In this document: positions 39,101 to 48,900 of the stretch, piece by piece | How the letters are laid out: every line of letters starts with the position of its first letter | Position numbering within the stretch: position 1 is the first letter of the stretch | NCBI GenBank assembly: GCA_947561715.1 | Contig: OX387205.1 | Coordinates: 12,653,001-12,717,000 of the forward strand | Origin: Ascidia mentula | Taxonomy: Eukaryota > Chordata > Ascidiacea > Phlebobranchia > Ascidiidae | Length of the DNA: 64,000 nucleotides | Direction of reading: 5' to 3' | The notes under the pieces: model-generated | Seen by the model: the letters and a program-made list of their open reading frames with translations, nothing else | The model's database searches: none | Told to the model about the DNA's origin: nothing | Made by a program: the position numbers and the translations under genes

Positions 39101-42100
39101 CTGGCCTGTGAGGTGAGACTACGGGTTTACAGCCAAAGAAAGGGACAATATGATGTCGTGGATATTAATAGTAAAAATGATGAAGACACTGAATTGTCTT
39201 TGATTGCAATTATGGGACAAGAACATGTTGTCACTTACTTTGAAACAACTCTGGAGCTGCAGTCTCTTGCGCAAGCTGCTTGTTCCAATGAAAAGGTTGC
39301 TTTTGAGCACAGTTTACTTCACACATTGATAATACTCTACTGGTTAAAGATGTACAAAAGAGCTAATAAAGAGTGCAATAGATTGTTACAGCAACTGCCA
39401 TCTGACCGGGAGTTTGAGAGAATGTTTTGTTATCATACAAAGTTTTACTGCTTTGCCAATTTGCAAATGTGTTTGGATGCAGTCAGAGTTTATGAAGTAT
39501 TGCAAAAAATGCCAGACTGTTGCATTGATTTGGAAGGTATGTAAATTAATTTCTTTGAAATGTATTAAACTGTGTTTCATTATGTGATTAAGTTAAAATA
39601 ATTTCCTACCATTGAACTTAAATGCATTTCTATAAGTTGCATTGCACATGGCATTGTACAAATTGCAGCTTTAGAAATAAAGGCTTTTGAATAAAGTGTA
39701 ACCAAAATGTTTTTTGTAGTTGCTTTGATGATGTACGAAAAGAGTTTTATGGTGGCTCGTGTTGAATACAAGCCGTATTATTTGCAAAAGGAAATTAGAG
39801 TAAGGGAAGAGTTACTGGGCAAATCACTTTCAAACATCAAAAGGCATCAACTTCTTTATCAGCATGCTGAAAGTTTGCTACAAAAAGAAGATTATGATAC
39901 GGCTTACTCGTGCTATGAAAATGCAGAGAGAATGGTGCGTTCTAGTCAAGTTCCATTTAATGCAAAACTACTTATTGGATGTCAAATAGGTAAAGCCCAT
40001 TGTGCATACTTTTCTGCTGATACTAATACAGCAGTGTCTTGCTATGATGCTGCAATGGTTAGGTTAAAAATTTTACAACAGAGAGGGATTGCCCATGAAA
40101 ACGATATCACCAACTTGGCAGTATGTCATTATGGTCTTGGAAAATGTTACTGTAGAAAAAAGAGGTATGAAGAGTGCTTTGAGCACTTCACTGCCGCTGG
40201 TAAACTGTGGATTAGTATTGACAGTTCAGAACTGGACATTTTGCTAATAACCCTTAGTACAATCGGTGGAGAGTTATTGGAAGATCATTTGTATGAGTAT
40301 GCGGTGACATGTTTTGAACTGGAAATTATGATTCGTAACGATCGAAAATTAGACTCAAGCTCGAACATTCTAAAAGCAGATCTCTTCTTTGGCTTGGGTT
40401 GTTCCTTTTACAAACTAGGAAAATTTGACAAGGCCATCAACTGGCTGAGCAAATCAAAAGATTTGCTTTCCTTGTGTGATGAAAAACTTGTACGATCAGA
40501 TACTGCTCGTTGTGATGCGATGTTAAGTGAAGTTTACAAGGATAGTTTTGATTTTCAACAAGCTTTACAGCACTCAATGGCGTCTGTCGAGGTGGTATGT
40601 GACACTAATCCAGATTTTCTGGCAAAACTTTATTTTACCATTGGGGAGTGCCAAATTCATCTAGATCAGCCTATTGTAGCTGTACAAAATCTTCGCAAAG
40701 CGGAGGATCTATTTCAAACACAAAATGAATCACATCAAAAGTTGAAAGAATGTAGAGAACTTTTGCATGTTTTATCTTCTGTTTAATGAAGAAATCATTC
40801 CCCAATTTTACCTACAAATGTTTTTCTCACAACTTGTCAAAACTGTGCCCACCACCTATTTTTTTTCTTTGGTCTTTCCCTCTTTTTCGTTTTTTCGCGC
40901 TTTGTTATGTTGACCGTGTTTTTGAAACTACACACTTTGTCCTGACACCTGACAAAGGTCGCATGACGACCGAAATATCGATGTAATAAATGTTTTTTAT
41001 GAGAGCTTTGAATTGACATTGTTCCCATTATGGTTTTTGTGAATTCTCAAACGTGTTTACATGTTTTGTATTTTTATATGTGTTGCACTTTATAAAGTAA
41101 AATGCAGTCAAACCTTAGCGCATATTTTCATAAGTTTCACGCTTTTGTCACCAAAATTAATGTTTATGCAGACAATTGATTGATGAAAAATTTCCATTAC
41201 TAGATCTTGTGATGCTGTGACGCCATATATCACTTTTGAATTAAATTTCATGTTTGCCACATAATGAACTCGATTGTGTCATGCACTTTGTGTTGGAAGC
41301 GAAGATTCACTTCAGTAATCAGACCTATCCAAAGAAAACTGCCGACAAAAAGAAGTCGCCCTGGATGGCAGAGCAGTTGTGGTCAAGTTTTAGCTAAATT
41401 TTAGTAGCAATGGTCAAAACACGTGACTTAGCTGATAGAGCTCTATCAGTTGTGTCGTGAGTAGCAGCGTACAATATTATGTTGAACACTAACATAAGAA
41501 ATTCAACGCAGAAGCTTAGGCATATTATCCATAAGTTTGCGCCCACATCGCCAGCTCAATGGCGCTAGGATAATCTTCCCTATCACACACTGCCATAGCG
41601 ATTAATAACCGTTTGTTGTCAGGCCGTGCATAAGAACAACATAACTTCTCTGAAAAGTTTTCTTTGCGATTCTAAAGAAATAATATCTCTAACAGAGCAG
41701 ACTTCATAAAAGACGTCATCGTTAACAATTGTTTTGTTCGTTTGCAGATGGAATGGGCCTCCCAGAGACAGAATGCTATCCGCCATCGATCAACTTAAAC
41801 TTTCCCGGCCAATGTTATTGTCAGTTGGTGGAGTTGCGGTCTTGTGTGTCGTTTTCTGCTCGGGATGTTTGGTATTTACTTGGAGCAACCGTCGAAAATG
41901 GTAGTCATGGATTTCCAAAAATGCTTAAGATTGTTACATTTGTTTTAGGGCTATACACCAAGACCAAATGATTAACAGCCTTGTGCCATGTATTGTTTCA
42001 AAGAGTTTTTTCGACTCATAAAGGCCTATATAATGTTGCATATGAGTAGCCTAGGTCTAAATAGTAAAATTTAAAAACCGTAGTTGATCAAGTATAATGT

Positions 42101-45100
42101 GTTTGCAGGCAAGTTATGAACTCTATTCCCATTCTCAATTCACTCAGCGTCTTCGGCAGCTTGGTGCTGATTTCATCGATTTATGCGTTCGCCTTGAATG
42201 ACTTGACGGATATAATATGTCGGGTACAAGAAGCACTAAAGCAACTTTTAATGCTCATATTATTTAATTACCATGTCCATTATGCATAACACAGGCCCGT
42301 GCTTGGTTGCTGGTTCTTGGCTTTAGCTTGGCGTATTCTCCATTGTTCGCTAAACTGTGGACCACAAACGCAATCTACAAACAGAATCTAATGCTACACA
42401 GAAGGCGAAGAAAGAAGGAAGAAGTGAAGGCAAGCTAAATATGACTTTCAAAAATAGGTTTTTAATTCTTCGCACGGTAGCGTTTTATAAATTTCCGAAA
42501 ACTGGGTGCTTTTTTTCCGAAAAAAATGGTAACTTAACATAAAAAAAGCTGTAAAAAAGATTGCATTAGTCTAAATAAAACAAGCCGGGGCTTGTTGTTT
42601 TACGTCATTGCTGTTTCCCTTCTGCCTTTTGTTTCCCCTCTCTACCTTGTCGCTTTTCGTAAGCTGCTCATTTGAGTACTGATGATGAACACTGTATGAG
42701 TTCGAAACGTCTACCAGCATTATGATGAACAGCATTGTAGCTTTGGCTTTTTTATTTAGACTATTTCACTCCAGATACTTTGCACCCAAGATTGCATTAA
42801 TTCAACTAAAATTTAACGCAACTTCAGATTTACTGTAAAACGTGTGCTCAAAAGTTAAGTTGTTACTTGCAATATTTCCGTAAATAATTTCAATGATATT
42901 GTTCAAGCAGCTTTCCGTCACCAGTGAAACTGTGGTTGTCTGTACGTTGGCGTTCGTCGTTGACCTAATGGTGTTGGTCGCTTGGACTACTGTCGACCCA
43001 CTCTACCGAACAACTAAATATCTTTCAGCTGTGGTAAAACTTACGTTTATTTGTCAGAACTTCTCAGAACATATGTGCAAAAAAAGCCATATTATTGCAA
43101 AGCTGCAGACAGGGTGTGCACACGCACTGTTTCGACCTGTAAGGTCTCATCAGTGCAGCTGTTGAGTGGCACTGTGCTAGCTTTCACACTAGCAGGCACA
43201 CCAGTCTCCACTTTGTGGTACCTTTCGGTCAACGTCGATCTGCAGGGTACCCTATACTAGGTACCGAACGACACAGACGACGAACCACTGTGGAGCGCAC
43301 TATGGCCAAACGGAAGGTACCACAAAGTGGAGACTAGTGTGCCTGCTAGTGTGAAAGCTAGCACAGTGCCACTTAACAGTGGGTGTACACACCCTGTCTT
43401 CTCAGAACAGTTTTGATAACACCAGACAGTCGGTAGCCTTCCATATTTAAACCCATGTCCATCGGCCATTTGATGTTATGTTTTTTTGAGGATATAACAG
43501 AAACAGAAAGATTAAATTTAAGCAAAGTTGATGATTTCTATTTCAGCAAACAGGCGACGATTCGATTTCCATCCCAGAGCTCCAACAATGCACATGTGAA
43601 CACTTCAATATTTGGGTCGGCATCGTTTTTGCCTATAAAGTAAGTGACATGTTTTTTTGTGTAACTTGTTTCGTTCGCACACAATAAAACATTCCATTCA
43701 CAACTACGTTCATCTCAGGGAATTCAGCTTCTTCTTGGTTCATTCCTTGCATACGAAAGTCGCTGCAAGATTGAAAGTAACAGCGATCACAAAAAAGTCG
43801 GAATTGCAGTTTACAACGTTACGGTATATAGTTTTATAACACAAAGCACCCCAAGGGCATAAATACGCTGATTACCCTTTTTGTTGTGATTCCAGATGCT
43901 CTGTTTTCTTTGTGCCCCGGTGTCGTTGTTGATCAGTGGAAAGCCCAATGTTTCTTTTCTGTTTGTGTCGGCTCCCATACTCGCCTGCTCGTTCGCCAGC
44001 AATGCTTGCATTTTTATACCAAAGGTACTTACACAGTGTGCGATCGGAAAGAAATGGGTTTTGTATGATTTGAAAAGCAGCCTGTACTTTCTCCACACCG
44101 TTTAATTACAACCCCAGCAGTAGGCTATATATCTAGCTTAATTGGCGAACACACATTATTAGGTCCAAGTGTTTTATTCAATTTGAATTCTTATGTGTGT
44201 CGTTTTACAAATAAAAGACCAAATTATGGTCTTGAAGGTGATGTTGACAAAAATTATTGTAATGTATTGATCCGTAAATTGGTTTTGTAAACATTTAATC
44301 TCTCGACAGTGGCACGAGGTGAAGAAAAACGTCAAACGTGAAAGAGCAACATCCTCCCGTCGGAGTTTGCACCGACCAAATGTGCGATCCACCAATGACA
44401 CCGTAAGAAACAACATCAATGATTCCGAGCCTGAGGAGGTTTTGTTGGAGAGAGAAAACGAATTACTCCGTCAGAAAATTGCCGAAGTGAGTAACAGATC
44501 CCTTTACACTGTATTAAAACATGAATAGTTTCAAAACGTGCTTCCCAACCAGTGGGTCGCCAAAAATGTTACCATATGGACAGCCAGTTGTAAAATCAAC
44601 CAGCTATTTAGCTGATACTGAAAGTCACACTATAACTGCATTGATGAGACCTATCAGGTCGAAACAGTGGTCCTGTCTGCAGCTAATTATAAAAAAAACA
44701 TTATTGGCTCTATTGCTTCTTATAAGTGGATTCCACCGCTCCCAATCTTCTTTTCTAGTCCAGTTAGCACTGTATCCTAGGGGTGGGCAACGTTGCCCAC
44801 TGTAAGAGACCATTTATAGTAGTAAAAACTATTTTTTAAAGTGTTCGTTCAGTGCTCATATTTCTGTGAATAAGTGATCGATCTGCAACGCCTTACGATG
44901 TTTTGAGCACAGAAATACTGCTTGCGGTATTCAGTTCGACGACCAGTCAGTCAAGGTTCAGGCAGAGTTTAGACCCAGTTTAAGTTTGCATCTTACTTTG
45001 ATTAAAAAATACGCCACGGTTGTTCATATCTCTGCGTATTAATTTAGGTGAAAAAAAAAAAAATATTCTGGTAAAATAAATTAATGTTGAATCTGAAAAA

Positions 45101-45240
45101 AAATCGTGTACCTAAGTCGTGTTTTTGTGTCTACTTTTCAGAAGGAAATAATGCTGGAAGAGTTGCGCCGAAGAAACAAATGTGCAAGTAATGGAAATGA
45201 TGAAACCACCGAAGCCCTGCTTGATGATAAGTGCGACTAG
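33110..45240 (+). CDS. GABBR1: Metabotropic GABA-B receptor subunit 1, 19 exons
   Basis: Class C GPCR subunit that binds GABA at the plasma membrane. Exons: 33110-33179, 33254-33393, 33686-33855, 34166-34298, 34601-34702, 35245-35310, 35378-35465, 35947-36050, 36317-36499, 36878-37056, 41748-41900, 42109-42223, 42295-42423, 42911-43033, 43547-43639, 43719-43823, 43896-44024, 44310-44486, 45142-45240. They total 785 residues. A signal peptide ([15 protein letters not shown]) precedes a Venus flytrap domain. This retains the residues matching human GABA contacts: W in [10 protein letters not shown] in GCSSVST, S in [11 protein letters not shown] in RTHPSA, Y in GLFYEG, W in LIGWY and E in [11 protein letters not shown]. 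Seven membrane segments span exons 11-17, including [20 protein letters not shown]. The tail has a coiled coil ([18 protein letters not shown]). Sushi domains are absent, as in GABBR1b. Exon 14 has a tandem AAGCAG acceptor and the exon 13 donor is weak. AATAAA is at 45379. Confidence 0.95.
34930..35090 (-). repeat. tRNA-headed SINE in GABBR1 intron 5
   Basis: The minus strand begins with the tRNA-like head described separately (35010-35082). It continues into a tail containing TTGGCTGCGAAGCC, which is not tRNA. A 45-base fragment just upstream (34886-34932, GGGGCAATCCTG with TTGCTATGCGAAAG) recurs at 47218-47255 and 53845-53880, so the surroundings are also repetitive. Confidence 0.5.
35010..35082 (-). 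tRNA. tRNA-like sequence, pseudo-tRNA or SINE head
   Basis: The 73-nt sequence folds into a near-complete cloverleaf. A 7-bp acceptor stem pairs GCTCCTG with CGGGAGC (one G-U). The D arm is GCTC-AGTTGGTA-GAGC. A 5-bp anticodon stem pairs TGGGC with GCCCA around the loop CTGGTTA, and the T stem pairs GTGAG with CTCAC. The T loop is TACAAAC instead of TTCRANY. The nominal anticodon GGT is not normally used in eukaryotes. It is therefore most likely a tRNA-derived SINE head or pseudogene, not an active tRNA gene. Confidence 0.45.
36084..36260. mobile_element. hAT-type MITE in GABBR1 intron 8
   Basis: The ends CAGGGGTGGATTCAG and TTTTTGGATGCGCCTCTG are imperfect inverted repeats. The interior resembles the MITE at 31750, with GAACATGTTATAGCA and TACAATGCAA. 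The target-site duplication is poorly preserved (5 of 8 bases). Confidence 0.55.
37808..40786 (+). CDS. DUF294/GlnD-type nucleotidyltransferase with TPR repeats, nested in a GABBR1 intron
   Basis: Two exons, 37808-39536 and 39720-40786, are joined in phase 1 across a GTATGT...TTTTTTGTAG intron of 183 bp, giving 931 residues. Residues about 178-195 read [18 protein letters not shown], the GS-x-x-R-x-E...SD-x-E signature of the nucleotidyltransferase fold related to the N-terminal domain of GlnD (DUF294). The remainder, especially exon 2, is helical with tetratricopeptide-like repeats such as [32 protein letters not shown] and [17 protein letters not shown]. Similar NTase-TPR proteins occur in other invertebrates, but the substrate is unknown. 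The gene lies wholly within intron 10 of the GABA-B receptor gene, on the same strand. It has a single short intron, as expected of a retrocopy or a relocated gene. AATAAA at 40985 lies within a repeat-derived sequence. Confidence 0.85.
40940..40990 (+). repeat. Decayed hammerhead-like repeat end downstream of the nested gene
   Basis: CCTGACAAA is followed by a perfect 5-bp stem (GGTCG-CATGA-CGACC) and GAAATATCG. The order matches a hammerhead core (CUGAYGA, stem II, GAAA) with one core substitution, A for G at the sixth base of CTGACGA. The adjacent AATAAA may serve as the polyadenylation signal of the nested gene. Confidence 0.45.
42670..42770 (+). repeat. Repeat end with hammerhead-like core CTGATGA...GAAACGTC
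   Basis: In GABBR1 intron 13, CTGATGA is followed by a GAAC...GTTC stem and GAAACGTC. The GTA before the core can pair with the TAC after GTC, and an outer GCTG/CAGC can also pair. GAAACGTC has a palindromic ACGT in place of stem III, as in the minimal hammerheads described in Penelope-like retroelements, which act as dimers. The T-rich flank and the GCTTTGGCTTTTTTAT tail resemble the repeats near 14341 and 40940. Confidence 0.5.
43101..43160 (-). ncRNA. Type I hammerhead ribozyme
   Basis: Read on the minus strand from 43160 to 43101, every hammerhead element is present in order. Stem I is AGCTGCA paired with the terminal TGCAGCT (7 bp, perfect). The core is CTGATGA. Stem II is GACCT/AGGTC (5 bp) closed by a 3-nt loop, followed by GAAA. 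Stem III is ACAG/CTGT, including the obligatory A-U pair, around a loop that can itself fold (GTGTGCACAC). The cleavage triplet is GTC, so self-cleavage would fall between 43108 and 43107. It lies antisense in GABBR1 intron 14, inside one arm of a foldback element, and is presumably transposon-derived. Activity has not been shown. Confidence 0.85.
43105..43411. repeat. Foldback element flanking the hammerhead sequence
   Basis: The segment 43161-43228 (GTGGCACTGTGCTAGC ... CTTTGTGGTACC) is the reverse complement of 43312-43378 with about two to three mismatches. The pairing resumes further out between AGACAGGGTGTG near 43107 and CACACCCTGTCT near 43391. About 30 bases carrying the hammerhead core are present only in the left arm. 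Transcribed, the arms would form a long hairpin within GABBR1 intron 14. Confidence 0.8.
44634..44693 (+). ncRNA. Degenerate second hammerhead ribozyme copy
   Basis: This copy in GABBR1 intron 18 has TTGATGA where CTGATGA is required. It then has stem II GACCT/AGGTC, GAAACAG, a short loop, CTGTC and TGCAGCT. Stem I (AACTGCA with TGCAGCT) has one mismatch. The change at the first core base is expected to reduce or abolish cleavage. It is clearly homologous to the minus-strand copy at 43101-43160, in the opposite orientation. Confidence 0.7.
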
Positions 45241-45978
45241 AAGAAACATGTCCACACAGCCTGCCCATTTCTTTTATTCATGCAATTTCGCCACTTTGAA
45301 CTTGTTTTTGTATATACGTGGTTGATAGGTTGTGTAAAATTGATGGATAAATACGTACGTATTGTACAGGACAAGTCAAATAAAACGGTTAACGTTTTCA
45401 TAAAAGAAATAGTGACTGGCAAAGAAACAAATCCGTAAAACAAACAAAAAAAATACGCATGATTTTTCGTGAAGTCACCTGTGACACGGTCTTTGCGCTC
45501 ATAATATTATTCCGGAGCTGTCGACAATTTCAAAACTTTCGTGATAATGATATTGAAATCCCAAGCCATTTTGCAAATATTTACGATAAGTTATATCGCG
45601 TCTTGATATACACAAGTCCAACCTTACGTTGCTCTACAGCTTTCGTGCCAACCTACACACAGCAAACGCTGCAAACCTCGAGCTTGGTTTGCTGCACACT
45701 ACAAAGCTGAATACGCACTTAAGATACAAAATGCTAATAACAATATCGTACACACGATAAAATGACCACAATGACAGTAACATTATTTCAACCTTAGGCG
45801 AATAATCATTAGAAAACCAAAATAGTCATAATAATATAATGTTGCTAATGGGCAAATAAAAAAGTGACGAGTTTGGCTCGGGGTTTTTTAAAAAAAACAA
45901 AAGCACCTACATTTTATTTTCTATTCATGCATTAAATCTGCAGACCTATCCAGTCGTTATTTCAAGGGCTGAACCGGT
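45241..45978. other. Convergent 3' spacer between GABBR1 and fucosyltransferase copy 1
   Basis: It contains the GABBR1 polyadenylation signal (AATAAA at 45379) and, on the minus strand, the fucosyltransferase signal (AATAAA, plus coordinates 45913-45918). No further gene is seen. The duplication shared with copy 2 starts at about 45860 (AAAAAAGTGACGAGTTTGGC). Confidence 0.6.
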
Positions 45979-48900
45979 TTAGCTTAAGTTCTTGATTTTG
46001 AAACACTCCGGCAGTTCTTGGCCCAAGTGCCACTCTTTAAACGAGTGATAAACTTTCGACCCGTTGCCGTAAACTCTGTTTTCCCAAAGTTTGTTGCAAA
46101 GTTGTTTGTAGCCTAAATCTTTCGGTTTTAAAACTTCGCCAGGAGGCGGTTTCCGTCTCCATTGAAGGTACTCCGCGTAAGCAGTTGCGTTTGCATCCAG
46201 GTAATTGAGGAATTTCGCCAATGTGGCTGGATTGGGAAAGTCATCGACATGTACAAATGACCCAACGGGGATAATTTTTTCTACGTCAGCCTTTGGAGCT
46301 CCCAAAATAACGGGTACAGTCCCAGAACGAAGAGAGTTGCTCCAAGTTTTTTCCGTGACGTAATCCCGACAATGAAAACCGTTCTCGAAGGCTAGAAAGA
46401 ACTTGAAAGTGGCAGAATATCTTCGAAACTCCTCAGAGTTCCAACGTGTCAGGATAATATTTCCGAAACAGCCACCACGCTTCTCTACCCGCAGTCCGTG
46501 TTCTTCCAGTTCCTTGATATACTGCAATCTGTACCTGGGCCCGTCACCCCCGGAACATCGACCAACTGCCGCCAATGCTGTAAATGAGGACGTTTTTCCG
46601 GCAAGCAGTTTCTCAACAACTTTCTCGCCGTAGTAGAGATCTTTTTCTTTCCTATCTTCTCTTCCAGTCATAAGTCGGTCCTTTATAAGCGTAATAAACA
46701 TCTCGTTTAGCAGTTTTTGTATAAATAACGTTAAACAAACCAATAGACCTCACAGTGATAAACACTGGAAAATATTCCTAGCAGAAAATCTACCTTGCAT
46801 TTCATGAGTTTATGATATCCATTGGTGAGCGTATAATTGGCCCGCCGCATGGCAGACGAAACGTCGTAAAAATACAGTACGTTTATGCCAGAAGATCAGT
46901 ACATTTTTAATTGCAATATGCCTGGCAGCAACAGGAATTTCATATTCGTAATTATGTTAGTTATCTCGAGAATAATAATCTTATAAACGTATGGCATTTC
47001 GTTTAAAGCCAAGTAAGTTAAATTTATTTCCATTTAAACGCAAAAAGCACTTGCTTTGAAAACAGAATCAGCCCGGTTTGCTGAAAAGGAAAATAAATAT
47101 ATCGCCCTACGGGGTCTTCAATTCCTTTTTTAAATACAATAGATTCTAAATTTTTGGTTCCGCATTTAAAATAGAAGAGGTTCTATTTGATAAGGAAATA
47201 TATAAAAGGCCTGCGCAGTGGGGCGATCCTGCCTTGCTATGCGAAAGCATGGTATTACTTCTACTATGCTAGCAAATTCCTTTTCAGTTGACCATGCTGG
47301 CTCTGTTTGCAGAGCAAGTGCCTTTTGTATGTTCATCCGTAAAAAGGGCAGTGATCGCCAGACATTCGTCTGCAGCTTATGTTTGAGTTCCTTCATTCAG
47401 TAAACGCTAAATTGAATTTTAACATTTACAATTTCCGACCATAGGTCGAAGCGAAGTGGATTGATCTTACCATGAAAGAATACGGAAAATATACGTCTGA
47501 ATCTCGTCTGTAAGTCATCGTCCAGTTAAAATAATCCTTGTCGATGTAGCTGTAGTCGTGGCTGTAAAACGGCCAGGGCGGCTCCAAACTTAAGTAAACG
47601 AAGAACTGTTCAGGCCGTCTGCAGTAAACACAACTCATGAAACTTCCTTGTGTGATCTTGCTATGACATTGCGATAAACGTATGGTTAGTATGGAATGTT
47701 GCATCTTTTGCGAAAGTTTGTCTCTATTTATATGGGCATAGTGTTTCTGTATACTGTGGTACAATCAGTTGTTCCAGCCTTGACCCACCATGCTTTACAA
47801 ATACAAGCAGTCATGGTTATCATCACCCAATCAAAAAATTTCCACCGTTTATCTCCGGCCATTCTAATCACACAATCGGCTGTTCTGCGATTATGTCTTG
47901 TTCGGCCAAGCAAGTGAATAACGTACGAAATTAGTGCATACACAATAGGTTTAGGTATGGTGTTGCCATGCTTGATAATTAGCTAAAAAATCTACTAAGG
48001 TTCAACTGCGGCATTGCGACGCTTGCGCGGCGTGTGGTTGTAAGGTATCAACCCGTTGAAGGCTCGAACATGTTTGCCTTATATGATTTTAGCCCTATAG
48101 TGACTAAGTTAAATATCTCTAAGGTGCCTTGCATAAAATTGAATTTACGTACAATAATACAAACACTTTAATTTTTCAGAGATTTCAGGTGATTTTAAAT
48201 ACTTAAAGGCAAATTTTCGAATGCGGTATAATATTTATTTCGAAATAATTTTGATCACATATATGACGTGTTATTTTTTGATAAAATTTGGCGATTTCGT
48301 TTTCAAAATGTGGTTTTGAAATTATGATAGCCTCATTTGATTGCATCAGTTAGGAATAGTATTGTGTAATTGTTAGCATTAATAGTGGCAGATGCTTCTG
48401 TTTTCAAATTTTGTGGAACAACATATAGGCTACCTTTAATTTAACTATCTGGTGTAGGTATTAAGAAAGGAAAACCCATGTTTGTGCAATGATAAATTTG
48501 AACGTATAATTGAGAGAAAAAGATGCAGCACCTACAAAAGTTATGGCTGCAGATTTTATAATTAACATTACTAACCCAATGGTAAATACAGTACATTGCA
48601 GCTTGTTATATATTTGTTAGTTTCTAAATTACTTACATAAGACTTTGTCTCTGTTGTTTTTGTGTCTGAGGTACTGGTATTGGTTAGCCTACATAAAGTT
48701 GCTATATTGTTAAAAAAAAGCCATAATATTGAAGACTTGCAGAAGCTGCTATATTGTTAGTTTTAGAGAAAATTTGCCTAACTATTTAGTTATGTTTAGT
48801 TATGTGCTATTACGTGTTTGATTTTACAGTGATTGAGAAAAAATCCCATTTCTGTCCGGTGTGGAGAACTGCGATGGTGGGCTAACTCATATTTACGCAA

